A program made the position numbers and the translations under genes. Positions 18,701 to 26,906 of a stretch of DNA of 64,000 nucleotides are shown here, piece after piece. How positions within the stretch are numbered: the stretch's first letter is position 1; each line of letters begins with the position of its first letter. The notes under the pieces are model-generated. The model was not told the DNA's origin and made no database searches. It saw only the letters and a program-made list of their open reading frames with translations. This DNA comes from Chthoniobacter flavus Ellin428 (GTDB lineage: Bacteria > Verrucomicrobiota > Verrucomicrobiia > Chthoniobacterales > Chthoniobacteraceae): NCBI RefSeq assembly GCF_000173075.1, contig NZ_ABVL01000003.1, forward strand, positions 434,001-498,000, read 5' to 3'.

Positions 18701-19423
18701 GTAATGCATGCGGCGCTCGTCGGCGATGTTCGAGCCGGTGCCGATACAGATCAGCGCGTCATGCGCCGCGTGGTCGGTGCGTTGGAGAAAGTGGACGTCA
18801 TTCGCCGCGACCAGACCGAGGCCGAATTCCTTAGCCAGCACCGGCAGCGTCTTGTTGCACTTGAGCTGCGCCTCGATCCCGTGGTTGTGCAGTTCGATGA
18901 AGAAATTCTCCGGCCCGAGGATGTCGCGATACGCTCCCGTCAGCTCCTTCGCTTTCGGCAGGTTGTCCTCGATGATCGCCTGGTTGATTTCTCCCTTGAG
19001 ACAGCCGCTCAGACCGATCAATCCTTTGCCGTATTGGGCGAGCAATTCCTTGTCGATGCGCGGCTTGTAATACATGCCGTCGAGGTGCGCGATGGAGACG
19101 AGCTTCACGAGGTTGCGATACCCCTGGTCATTCTGCGCCAGCAGGGTGAGATGGAAGGCCGATTCACGCTGGGTCGTGGCCGTCTTTTTCAGGTGCGAAT
19201 CCGGCGCGACATACACCTCGCAGCCGATGATCGGATTGACGCCCGAGCTCTTGCCCGCCTGATAGAACTCGATGGCGCCGAAGAGGTTACCGTGATCCGT
19301 AATGGCCAGCGCCGGCATGCCGTATTCCTTGGCCTTCTTCATCGCCTCTTTGATCCGCACCGCGCCATCGAGCGTCGAATATTCGGTGTGGCAATGGAGG
19401 TGAACGAACGAATCAGCGGACAT
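15764..19423 (-). CDS. dnaE: DNA polymerase III alpha subunit
   Basis: 1219 residues. Domains in order: PHP ([29 protein letters not shown]), polymerase palm with the catalytic acidic motif PPDIDVDFC (about 400), fingers/tau-binding region ([27 protein letters not shown]), helix-hairpin-helix and a C-terminal OB fold ([16 protein letters not shown]). This is the replicative polymerase of DnaE1 type. A 70-residue acidic, Ala/Glu-rich insert (about 840-905: [16 protein letters not shown]) lies between fingers and helix-hairpin-helix and is probably lineage-specific. Confidence 0.97.
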   Translation of the reverse strand: [1219 protein letters not shown]

Positions 19424-19467
19424 GCCGGAAAAGTAGCCCGAAGTCGCCCGGCGCGAAGCGAGAAAAT

Positions 19468-19539
19468 CCCATTCTTCCCATTTTTCCTATCCCTCCTGGC
19501 GGGCCGATAGGAGGAAGAGGAGACAGAGGAGCTATGGGA
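19468..19539. repeat. 9-bp-period hairpin between dnaE and the kinase gene
   Basis: The left arm 19468-19497 (CCCATTCTT, CCCATTTTT, CCTATCCCT units) faces the right arm 19506-19539 (GATAGGAGG, AAGAGGAGA, CAGAGGAGC, TATGGGA). The arms are imperfectly complementary with a short loop, and sit in the divergent promoter region of two genes. Confidence 0.7.
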
Positions 19540-19609
19540 CGGCCCGCGGACACTTGACCGCATTCGCGTTCAAGGCCACGCTTCCGGGCGGATTCACGTA
19601 GCGCCTGTC

Positions 19610-21466
19610 ATGAGCTTGCCTCAAGCCCACCTCACCATCCTGCGCAAGGATGCTCACAAGGAGGTGCGCTCGTTTTTCCCCGGCGACTACGTCATCGGTC
19701 GCGGCGTGGAGGCGGATATCCGCATCGATACGCCGCTCATCTCGCGCGCCCACGCCCGGCTTACCATCAAGGAGCGCGAGTGTCTCATCGAAGACCTGGA
19801 CAGCGCCAATGGCACCTTCATCAACGGCGAACGCATTGGCTCGGTCACCGTCCTGCGGCCGGAAGAGCATATCATGCTCGGGCCCAGCGTGACCCTGGAA
19901 ATCCGGCAGATGCCCGCGCCGGCCGCCGCCGCCCTTTCCATCGGGGCACGGCACGAGGCTCTGCGCAAGCTGCTGCCTCCGGAATTTCTCCACGAGAAAA
20001 AATACGAACCCGGCAACGTCATCGCCCAGGGCGGCATGGGCTCCGTGCTTAGCGCCCGCGAAGTGACCATCCAGCGCGAGGTGGCCATGAAGGTGATGCT
20101 CGACAGCGAAGAGCCGACGGAGCTGATGCGTTTCATCGCCGAAGCCAAGATCACCGGCCAGCTCGAGCACCCGAATATCGTCCCCGTCCACGAGTTGGGC
20201 GTGGATGACAAGGAGCAGGTCTTTTACACGATGAAATACGTGCGCGGCCGGACGCTGCGCCAGATCATCGATGACCTCTTCGAGGCGCAGCCCGAGACGG
20301 TGAAAAATCATCCTCTCCCCCAACTCCTCACCATCTTCCAGAAGGTCTGCGATGCGGTGGCCTTCGCGCACAGCCGGGGCGTCATCCACCGCGACCTCAA
20401 GCCGGAGAATTTCATGGTCGGCGATTTTGGCGAAGTGCTGGTCATGGATTGGGGCCTGGCCAAGGTCCTCGACCCGACTTCGAATCTCGCGCTCAGCTAC
20501 GATGGCCATTCGATCATCCGCACCGGTGTGCGCGAGGAGTTGCACGCCGAGGAAAAGCGCAGCGGCAATGTGCTGGGCACCCCGCAATACATGGCGCCCG
20601 AGCAGGCCTACGGTCAACACGATGACCTCGACGTCCGCACCGATGTCTACGCGCTCGGCGCCATCCTGCATCACCTGCTCACCCTGCGCCCGCCCATCGA
20701 AGGCGAGAGCCCGCGTGACATCATGACCAAGGTCGCTGCGGGTGAATTTCAGCCCGCGCGCAACGCCACCCAGGGCAGCCGGCGCCTGCCGCATCTGCCG
20801 CACGGCAAAGTCCCCGATGCCCTTTCCGCGGTGGCGTCCAAGGCGATGGCCAATAGCGCCCCCAATCGCTACCAGACCGTCCGCGACTTGCAGGCCGACA
20901 TTCAGGCCTACCAGGCCGGCTTTGCCACGACCGCGGAGCAAGCCGGTAAAGTGAAACAAGGCCTGCTCCTGCTCCGGCGTCAGCGTTATCTCGTCGGCAG
21001 CTTTGTCATCATCCTCGCCCTGCTCGCGGTGTTCGTCGCGCAGCTCCAGCGCGAGCGGCGGACAGCGGAGCAAACCTTGCTGCGCCTGCGCGCCGCGGCT
21101 CCCGCGCTGGCTGAACAGGCGCGCAATTTTCTCAATCACGGCCAGACCCGTGAAGCCGTGGAGAAGATCGCCTTCGCTGTGGATCTCGAACCGGAGAACG
21201 CCGATTACGCGCGTCTTCAAGGCGATGCACTAACCGCCGATTTGCAAATTCCCGCCGCCGTCAGCGCCTATCACCATGCCCTCGCCCGGAAGCCGGATGA
21301 TGCGTTCGCGCGCGACAGCCTGGCCCTCGACGAAAAAATCCTCGCCAACCATGGCGACGGCACCGCTCTGACGAAGGAAACCTTCCGCGAACTCGCCACC
21401 CTCGCACAGCAACAGAACCGTCCCGAGGCCGCGATCTTCCGCACCCTCGCCGCGACCACGCGGTAG
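19610..21466 (+). CDS. FHA-domain serine/threonine protein kinase with TPR-like tail
   Basis: 618 residues. An N-terminal FHA domain (about 22-75: YVIGRG, SRAHARL, NGTFINGERIG) should bind phosphothreonine. The kinase domain has the Gly loop GGMGSVL, Lys in VAMKVML, catalytic loop HRDLKPEN and GTPQYMAPEQ, with DWG in place of DFG. A membrane segment (about 460-478, VGSFVIILALLAVFVAQL) follows, then an extracytoplasmic helical region resembling TPRs. The FHA and kinase parts are cytoplasmic by this topology. Substrates are unknown; it stands alone on its strand. Confidence 0.92.
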   Translation: MSLPQAHLTILRKDAHKEVRSFFPGDYVIGRGVEADIRIDTPLISRAHARLTIKERECLIEDLDSANGTFINGERIGSVTVLRPEEHIMLGPSVTLEIRQMPAPAAAALSIGARHEALRKLLPPEFLHEKKYEPGNVIAQGGMGSVLSAREVTIQREVAMKVMLDSEEPTELMRFIAEAKITGQLEHPNIVPVHELGVDDKEQVFYTMKYVRGRTLRQIIDDLFEAQPETVKNHPLPQLLTIFQKVCDAVAFAHSRGVIHRDLKPENFMVGDFGEVLVMDWGLAKVLDPTSNLALSYDGHSIIRTGVREELHAEEKRSGNVLGTPQYMAPEQAYGQHDDLDVRTDVYALGAILHHLLTLRPPIEGESPRDIMTKVAAGEFQPARNATQGSRRLPHLPHGKVPDALSAVASKAMANSAPNRYQTVRDLQADIQAYQAGFATTAEQAGKVKQGLLLLRRQRYLVGSFVIILALLAVFVAQLQRERRTAEQTLLRLRAAAPALAEQARNFLNHGQTREAVEKIAFAVDLEPENADYARLQGDALTADLQIPAAVSAYHHALARKPDDAFARDSLALDEKILANHGDGTALTKETFRELATLAQQQNRPEAAIFRTLAATTR

Positions 21467-21557
21467 TCCGGAGGGATGCACTCCCGCACGTCCCCCCCTT
21501 CCATGGGCGAAGGCGGTGGGCATCCGTCACCTCTGCCCGCAACCTCTGCCTCCAGTA

Positions 21558-21585
21558 TGGGAACGCGCAGGAGCGCATCCCTCCG
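21558..21585. repeat. Dispersed 28-bp repeat, second copy
   Basis: TGGGAACGCGCAGGAGCGC plus nine following bases matches positions 22-49 with two substitutions. It lies between the kinase gene and the GYF_2 gene. Confidence 0.65.
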
Positions 21586-21647
21586 GTGATCCCTTCCGCG
21601 TAATCCAGCATTTACCACCGCGCCGATTTCTGGAAACTCACCCACCG

Positions 21648-22180
21648 ATGAGCTCCCCCAATCGCCCCGTCCCCGCCGTTCCAGTCCTTGCGCTGATTCT
21701 GAATATCTTTGGCGGTCTCACCTTGCTCGCCGCTGTGGCCGTGATCGTCGGCGCCGCGATGCAATTCAAATCCAACGCCGGCAGCCTCATCGTGGCGCTG
21801 CCGATCGTGGGCGGCCTGATCTTCGCCGGCATCCTGTATCTCGCCGCCGCCGAGGTCATCCAGCTCGTCGCCCGCATCGCCATCGAAGCCGGTCGCGTGG
21901 CCGATGCCGCGGAGAAGAAGCGGGACGAAGCGCAATTCCCTCTACCACATCAGCAATGATATCCGCGGCCCGGTCACGCTGGAAGTGTTGCGTTCCCTGC
22001 GGGCGGTGAAAGGCGAAGCCCGCCTGGTCACCGGCGAGACGCTCGTCTGCCAGGTCGGAGAATCGGAATGGAAACGGCTCGCCGATTTCATGGACAAGCC
22101 GGTGAAATCGGAGAAGCCGGCAAAATCCCGCGGAACCGGCAAAATTGGAGCAGCCTGCGCCCGTCGACGCGCCGAAGTGA
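21648..22180 (+). pseudogene. Two-TM membrane protein with GYF_2-like domain, frameshifted
   Basis: The first frame (from ATG 21648) encodes two membrane segments (VLALILNIFGGLTLLAAVAVIV and IVALPIVGGLIFAGILYL). It stops at 21959 just as the +1 frame becomes protein-like: LYHISNDIRGPVTLEVLRSL, then VCQVGESEWKRL, the pattern of GYF_2/DUF4339 domains. A second shift near 22135 restores a charged tail (EPAKLEQPAPVDAPK) ending with TGA at 22178-22180. Dropping one base in CCC (about 21943) and one in GG (about 22135) gives a single continuous protein, so this is probably one intact gene with two base-gain errors. Confidence 0.6.
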
Positions 22181-22203
22181 TCGGGGCAGCGAAAGTGGCT
22201 GGC

Positions 22204-22402
22204 GGTCCCGGAGGGACCATGGAATTTAGCCGGTGGCGAAAGCCACCGGAACTCGCCCTCTCCACGACTCGCCCCGGCAGGGGCGGCGGAAAGAAGAAGA
22301 AGAAGGAGTTGTCGCGTCCCGCGCCCCTCCGGGGCCTTACAGAGAAAACGGACGATTCCGGTGGCTTTCGCCACCGGCTAAATTCCGTCGTCCCTCCAGG
22401 AC
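22204..22402. repeat. Long inverted repeat with nested hairpins
   Basis: Arms 22204-22251 and 22356-22402 are about 47 bp each and nearly perfect inverses. Each arm contains its own stem (CCGGTGGC ... GCCACCGG). The roughly 100-bp centre holds another pair of GC-rich inverted segments. No gene is here; the apparent ORFs are side effects of the repeat. Confidence 0.85.
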
Positions 22403-22430
22403 TGCGCTCGTTCACTGTCCAGGGAAGAAG

Positions 22431-22492
22431 TGGGTAATGCTGAGAGTCCTCTACCGCTTTCGAGAGATGACCCCAAAAGCGCCGGAGGACAG
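22431..22492. repeat. MITE-type end fused to another hairpin
   Basis: GTGGGTAATGCTGAG at 22431-22445 is the exact inverse of CTCAGCATTACCCAC at 8838-8852, the left edge of MITE-like copy 1. It runs straight into a different inverted repeat, AGTCCTCTACCGCTTT against AAAGCGCCGGAGGAC (22445-22492). The 22181-22581 gap is thus entirely repeats. Confidence 0.6.
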
Positions 22493-22581
22493 ACGCAATC
22501 CAAAACGCTGTCGCGCCAAGCCTCGCGCGATTTAATAGGTGGCCACGATCCGACCGCTGACTACCGACGCGACAAAGCCGC

Positions 22582-22749
22582 TCAGCGACCGTTCGTCGGC
22601 GCGTTCGGACGCGGCATCGGCGATGGGCCCTCGTAATTGCCCGTCTCCGCATTGAACGTGCGGCGCGGGTTTTGATTGTTCGAAGGTTCCGAGGAGCAAC
22701 CGGCAAAAGCCAGGGTGGCGAGCAAAGTGAGGAAAAGAATCGTTTTCAT
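22582..22749 (-). CDS. Small lipoprotein (55 aa)
   Basis: The N-terminus MKTILFLTLLATLAFAGC is a lipoprotein signal peptide with lipobox LAFAGC; the mature part is about 38 hydrophilic residues (SSEPSNNQNPRRTFNAETG). I place the start at 22749, since the longer upstream frame lacks protein character. Function unknown; it shares its strand with the LRR genes but is about 100 bp from them. Confidence 0.7.
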   Translation of the reverse strand: MKTILFLTLLATLAFAGCSSEPSNNQNPRRTFNAETGNYEGPSPMPRPNAPTNGR

Positions 22750-22855
22750 AGTAGTTAGGAGTGACTGACGAATGGTCCTGGCACTAACTACGTAGCCTCG
22801 CGCCGAATGATCTTTCGCCGGCATGTTACCGCGCGGATGTGTCTCTGCGCAATGC

Positions 22856-25045
22856 CTATTGTTCCGGGCGAACGACCGTGATCCCGGGAGCATTCCGCAA
22901 AAACTTCACCTCGGTGTCCGGCTCGGCATCGCCGGCGATGCGGATGTTTTTCAAATCCTTGCAGCGGGCGAAGGCTTTCATCGCCACGTCGGTGATCGGT
23001 GGATAATTGAGGCTCAAATCCGCGAGGTGCGGATAGCGCGCCAGCGCCACCACACCGGCTTCGGTGAGTTGCGCCTTGACGATGGAGAGCGAGGTCAAGG
23101 TCTCGCAATGCGAGAGTTCCGAAACGCAGTCATCGTTGAACCCATCGCCCTCGAAACGCACGCTGCGCAAGGCGCGCAGCCGCGCCAGCGCCGCCACTCC
23201 CTCGGAGCTGAAGCCGGAAGCGGCGATCTTCACCGTCAACTGTTCCAGCTTGGGAAAGGTATGCTCGATCTCCTTGCACGTGCTGTCGTTCACGCCGGCG
23301 GCATTGGAGAGACTGAGCGAGGTGAGCTGCGAATGCTGCTGCCAGGAATCAATGAAGGCACCGGTGACTGCCGAGTTGCTCAAATCCAGTGACTTCAATT
23401 TCATCAGCGTCCCGAGCGGCGCGACGTCGGCGTCCTTGAGCCCGGCGGCCGGCATGGTGATCGCTTCGAGATCCTTGCACTTGCCGAGATTTTCGATCAT
23501 CCCCGAAAGCACGATAAAGCCGCCGAGATAAACGCGCTTCAGCGCGCGGCACTCCGGGAAGTGCGCGAAGGCCGGCGAGCCGATCTTGTCCAGCGCTGTC
23601 AGCCCGATCTCCTCGAGCGCGGTGAGCTTGCCGATGTCCGCAAACGCCGCGTCGGTGATCGTGAGATTCGCCAGGCGCAGGTGTTGAAGTTTGCGGCACT
23701 GGAAGACCGTCTTCATCGCCTCGTCCTTTGTGTCGGTGTCATTCAACTGCAGGTCGCGCAATTCCGGCAGCGAAGGAAGCACCGCGTAGCCGGCCGGCGA
23801 TGGTTTCGCGCCATTCAGCGTGAGGCTTTTCAGCGTGTGGAAGGGGCGCAGCTTTTCCATCACCGAATCCTTCACCGCGGTGCCGCTCAACGTGAGCTCC
23901 GGCACTTCGCTCAGCGAATCGAGGATCGCGTAGTCCGCCGTGGTGAGCGGAGTTTCATCCAGCTTCTTCGGACGGAAGTCGACTCGCGTGAAGGTGAGCT
24001 TTTCGTTGTCCCCCACTTCGGTGGCCGACTTGATTTCCGCCGATTCGCCTTTGCCGTGCTTCGCATAGACAAGGGCGTTGACCTCCATGAGCTTCGTGAC
24101 GATTTGCTGCGAGGTCAGCTTCGTCGGCGCCGGCGTGGCTCGGAGGGCCGGGGGCAGCGCGGTCGAGACCACGGCGGGCGGCTGCAGCCATTCCTGACGG
24201 AGTGTGTCGCGCTCTCGCTGCACGCTCGCCACGTCTTCCGAAAGCTGGCGCTGCCCGAGTTTGGCTTGCGCCTTGGTCAGCAAATCCTCGCACTTCGCAA
24301 AAAGGACGCGGGCGCGATCGAAGCGCTCGTGGTCGAGGCGGGAAAACTGCGAGCGGAAATTGGCCCGCGCCAGCTTGAGCGCGGCAGGGGTGGCATCGTC
24401 ATCGGTCGCCGGCGGATTGTTGCCTTTCGTGACGATGTCACGCTCGGCGGTATAGATCGCGACCTCAGCGTCATTCCCCGCTTTCTTCGCCGCCGCGAGC
24501 GGATTTCCCAAGGCCACGTAATGCTGCCGGCGCAATTCGACCAGGCCTTTCTCAAATGGTCCCTCCACATCGCGTTGGTAACTCGCCCGCCACTGCGCGT
24601 CCATGGAGGCGATCCATTTCGCGGTATCCGCGGAAAGCGTGGGCGCCGCTGGGACGGCGGGTGCTGCGGGCGCCGGTGCAGGCGTTGCCGCCGGTATGGC
24701 TGCGGCGGGGGCCACTGGCGCCCGGGCGGCCAGCGGTTTGGAAGTGGGCGGGAGCGCCACCGGTGCAGGCGGTTCCTTCGCCATGGGACGCGCCGGAGCT
24801 GGCACCGGGAGGGCGGCGATGTGTTTCTCCGAGGACAAAGGTGCGGGTGCCGGAGTGCTCGTGGCCGGCGCAGTCGCCAGACCCCGAGACAACAAAATGG
24901 GATGCGTCCGGACAGACCATCCCCCCGCCGCACCGACGACCACGGCGACGGGAATGAATGCGACCCACCACCAGGTACGCAGACGCACCGGCTCGCGGCG
25001 CGATTCAGGTGCCTGAACTGGGAGGAGGGAGACGTAATCCAGCAC
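22856..25045 (-). CDS. Membrane-anchored leucine-rich-repeat protein
   Basis: 729 residues. One membrane segment (about 25-45, WWWVAFIPVAVVVGAAGGW) is followed by a Pro/Ala-rich linker (about 60-135), a helical region (about 135-300) and about a dozen cysteine-containing LRRs (consensus near LxxLxLSNTAVTD). The last 420 residues are paralogous to the protein at 25086-26504, including ADYAILDSLSEVPELTLSG and KAFARCKDLK. Topology predicts the LRRs outside the cytoplasm. Bacterial LRRs of this type are protein-binding; the partner is unknown. Confidence 0.85.
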   Translation of the reverse strand: MLDYVSLLPVQAPESRREPVRLRTWWWVAFIPVAVVVGAAGGWSVRTHPILLSRGLATAPATSTPAPAPLSSEKHIAALPVPAPARPMAKEPPAPVALPPTSKPLAARAPVAPAAAIPAATPAPAPAAPAVPAAPTLSADTAKWIASMDAQWRASYQRDVEGPFEKGLVELRRQHYVALGNPLAAAKKAGNDAEVAIYTAERDIVTKGNNPPATDDDATPAALKLARANFRSQFSRLDHERFDRARVLFAKCEDLLTKAQAKLGQRQLSEDVASVQRERDTLRQEWLQPPAVVSTALPPALRATPAPTKLTSQQIVTKLMEVNALVYAKHGKGESAEIKSATEVGDNEKLTFTRVDFRPKKLDETPLTTADYAILDSLSEVPELTLSGTAVKDSVMEKLRPFHTLKSLTLNGAKPSPAGYAVLPSLPELRDLQLNDTDTKDEAMKTVFQCRKLQHLRLANLTITDAAFADIGKLTALEEIGLTALDKIGSPAFAHFPECRALKRVYLGGFIVLSGMIENLGKCKDLEAITMPAAGLKDADVAPLGTLMKLKSLDLSNSAVTGAFIDSWQQHSQLTSLSLSNAAGVNDSTCKEIEHTFPKLEQLTVKIAASGFSSEGVAALARLRALRSVRFEGDGFNDDCVSELSHCETLTSLSIVKAQLTEAGVVALARYPHLADLSLNYPPITDVAMKAFARCKDLKNIRIAGDAEPDTEVKFLRNAPGITVVRPEQ

Positions 25046-25085
25046 ACCTAGCCTTTACGTCCGCATCCCCCTTCCGTGCAAGTCC

Positions 25086-26504
25086 CTACTCCGTGGCCTG
25101 GGTAAACATGAGTTGCGGCAGCACCTTGTGCAATTTGAGTTCCGTATCCGACGCCGCATCTTTGCCGATGTTCAGCGTCTTCAATTCCTTGCAGCGCGCG
25201 AAGGCCTTCACCGCGGCGTCGGTGACCGGCGGCACGTTGAGGCTCAGCTCATTGAGATGCGGGATTTTGGCCAGCGCGACCACGCCCTTTTCCGAAAGCT
25301 GCGCCATCGGAATGGCCAGCATATTGAGAGCATCGTTGCGCGCCAACTGCGCGACTACCTCATCGTTGATACCCGCACCACCGAGATTCAGCGTGTGCAA
25401 GCTGTGCAGCCGGGCAAGAATCCCTGCCCCCGCCGGGGTGAAACCGGAATCGGCCAGCTTCACGTTCAGATATTCGAGCTTCGGAAAGGCGTGCTCGATA
25501 TTCTTGCAAATCGCATCGTCCACCCCGGGCGTCCGGTCGAGATTGAGCGAGGTCAGTTGCGAACGCACCGGCCACGCGGCGAAGGCCGTGCCGCTGACTC
25601 CGGAACCGCTGCAATCGAGCGAGTGCAACTTCGTGAGCGCGCTGAGCGGGGCGATCCCGGCATCCTTCAACTCCGTGCCCAGGAGCGAAAGTGTCTCGAG
25701 ATTTTTGCAGCGGGCGATGTTCTCCACCATGCCGGAGAGAATGGAGAAACCAGAAACGTAGAGGGACTTCAGTCCGTGACAGTCCACGAGATGCGCGAAG
25801 CCCGGCGATCCGAGCTTTTCGAGATTACTGAGCTCCAGTTCTTCGAGCAGTGGGAGCTTGGTCAGGATGGCCAGGCCGTCATCAGTGATCGGCAACGTAT
25901 CGAGATGCAGACTCTTGAGTTTGCGGCATTGAACGATCGTCTTCAGCGTCTGGTCGTTGGTATCCGTGGCGATGAGGTGCAACTCGTGCAGTTCCGGCAA
26001 GGCGAGCAGCAGATTGTGGCTTGCGGGGGATAGCTTGAGGTTGGCGAGGGTGAGATTGCCCAACAGGCGAAACGTCCGCAGCTTCTCCAGCACAGCGTCG
26101 CTCACCTGCTCGCCGCTCAGCGAGAGCTCGGGCAGATCGGTCAGGAAATCCAGAATCGCGTAATCGTCAGCAGCCAGCGGTTTTTCGTCCGGGTACTGCG
26201 CGGGAAATTCCACGCGGACCAGGGCGACTTTTTGCCCGGCGACTTCGGCGGACGATTTGATCTGGACCACTGCGTCCTGGCCTTTCTTGATCCACACCGA
26301 CGCCCCGAGGGCGAAGAGCTTGTCGAGGATTTGCTGCTGCGGGAGCTTGCCCGGCGTGGCCTCCAACGAGAGGTGAATCGAAGGCGGGGGCGCATCGGAA
26401 ACGGCCGATGCAGTGAGTGGGAGTGAGATCAACCCGGCACCTACCGAACCACAGATTGACAACCAAACGAGCGGGCGGACACGGGAAAGGAAGGAGTCCA
26501 GCAT
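25086..26504 (-). CDS. Secreted leucine-rich-repeat protein, paralogue of its neighbour
   Basis: 472 residues with an N-terminal signal segment (about 10-35, LVWLSICGSVGAGLISLPLTASA). Residues about 55-130 (QQILDKLFALGASVWIKKGQ, DDYAILDFLTDLPELSLSG) and the LRR array match the neighbour (22856-25045) along their length, so the two arose by tandem duplication. It lacks the Pro/Ala linker and helical region. It ends 40 bp before the paralogue start and is probably co-transcribed with it. Confidence 0.85.
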   Translation of the reverse strand: MLDSFLSRVRPLVWLSICGSVGAGLISLPLTASAVSDAPPPSIHLSLEATPGKLPQQQILDKLFALGASVWIKKGQDAVVQIKSSAEVAGQKVALVRVEFPAQYPDEKPLAADDYAILDFLTDLPELSLSGEQVSDAVLEKLRTFRLLGNLTLANLKLSPASHNLLLALPELHELHLIATDTNDQTLKTIVQCRKLKSLHLDTLPITDDGLAILTKLPLLEELELSNLEKLGSPGFAHLVDCHGLKSLYVSGFSILSGMVENIARCKNLETLSLLGTELKDAGIAPLSALTKLHSLDCSGSGVSGTAFAAWPVRSQLTSLNLDRTPGVDDAICKNIEHAFPKLEYLNVKLADSGFTPAGAGILARLHSLHTLNLGGAGINDEVVAQLARNDALNMLAIPMAQLSEKGVVALAKIPHLNELSLNVPPVTDAAVKAFARCKELKTLNIGKDAASDTELKLHKVLPQLMFTQATE

Positions 26505-26622
26505 GGCACCGCTTTATGCCCAACCGCCCGCGCTCACAAGCGCACTCTTGGATTCGCGCCCAAATTTAACATGGCCCCATCTGCAGCCTGGAGTCTGCAG
26601 TCTGCCATCTACCACCCCAAGC

Positions 26623-26904
26623 TCACCACAATCCCCGCAATGTCATCCAAGCCATCGCGACCACGATGATGATCGCGACCACGAACCAGAGACGTTGGAT
26701 GAGCGTTTGCCGCGAAGGGCCGCCGAGCAGGCGCGGCCGGTGAAAATCGTTGTCGCCGTGACCTTCGCCCGGCAAATCCCAGCCATCGAAATGCCGGTTC
26801 TCGCTCCAGCCCGACTTTTCACACGCCCCGCACTCCGGGCAGGCCTTGGCCCGCCGAGGCACATCGGCGCCGCAGATGGGACAGGTGAAGGTCAACCCCT
26901 CCAT
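26623..26904 (-). CDS. Zinc-ribbon protein with C-terminal membrane anchor
   Basis: 93 residues. Two CxxC knuckles (FTCPICGADVPRRAKACPECG, first 28 residues) form a treble-clef zinc ribbon; one membrane segment (about 71-88, LWFVVAIIIVVAMAWMTL) ends the protein. The start at 26904 lies 2 bp from the hemL stop, so it is translated with hemL. Function unknown. Confidence 0.75.
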   Translation of the reverse strand: MEGLTFTCPICGADVPRRAKACPECGACEKSGWSENRHFDGWDLPGEGHGDNDFHRPRLLGGPSRQTLIQRLWFVVAIIIVVAMAWMTLRGLW

Positions 26905-26906
26905 AC

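Noticed and set aside
16859..19510. Two long plus-strand ORFs (16859-17815 and 17846-19510)
   Set aside because: They are antisense to dnaE, whose protein is conserved throughout. The antisense products are Arg/His/Val-rich with no domain.
19532..21220. 562-codon minus-strand ORF
   Set aside because: Antisense to the FHA-kinase, which has all kinase motifs; no family features on this strand.
23561..25051. 496-codon plus-strand ORF
   Set aside because: Antisense to the LRR protein; His/Arg-rich, no domain.
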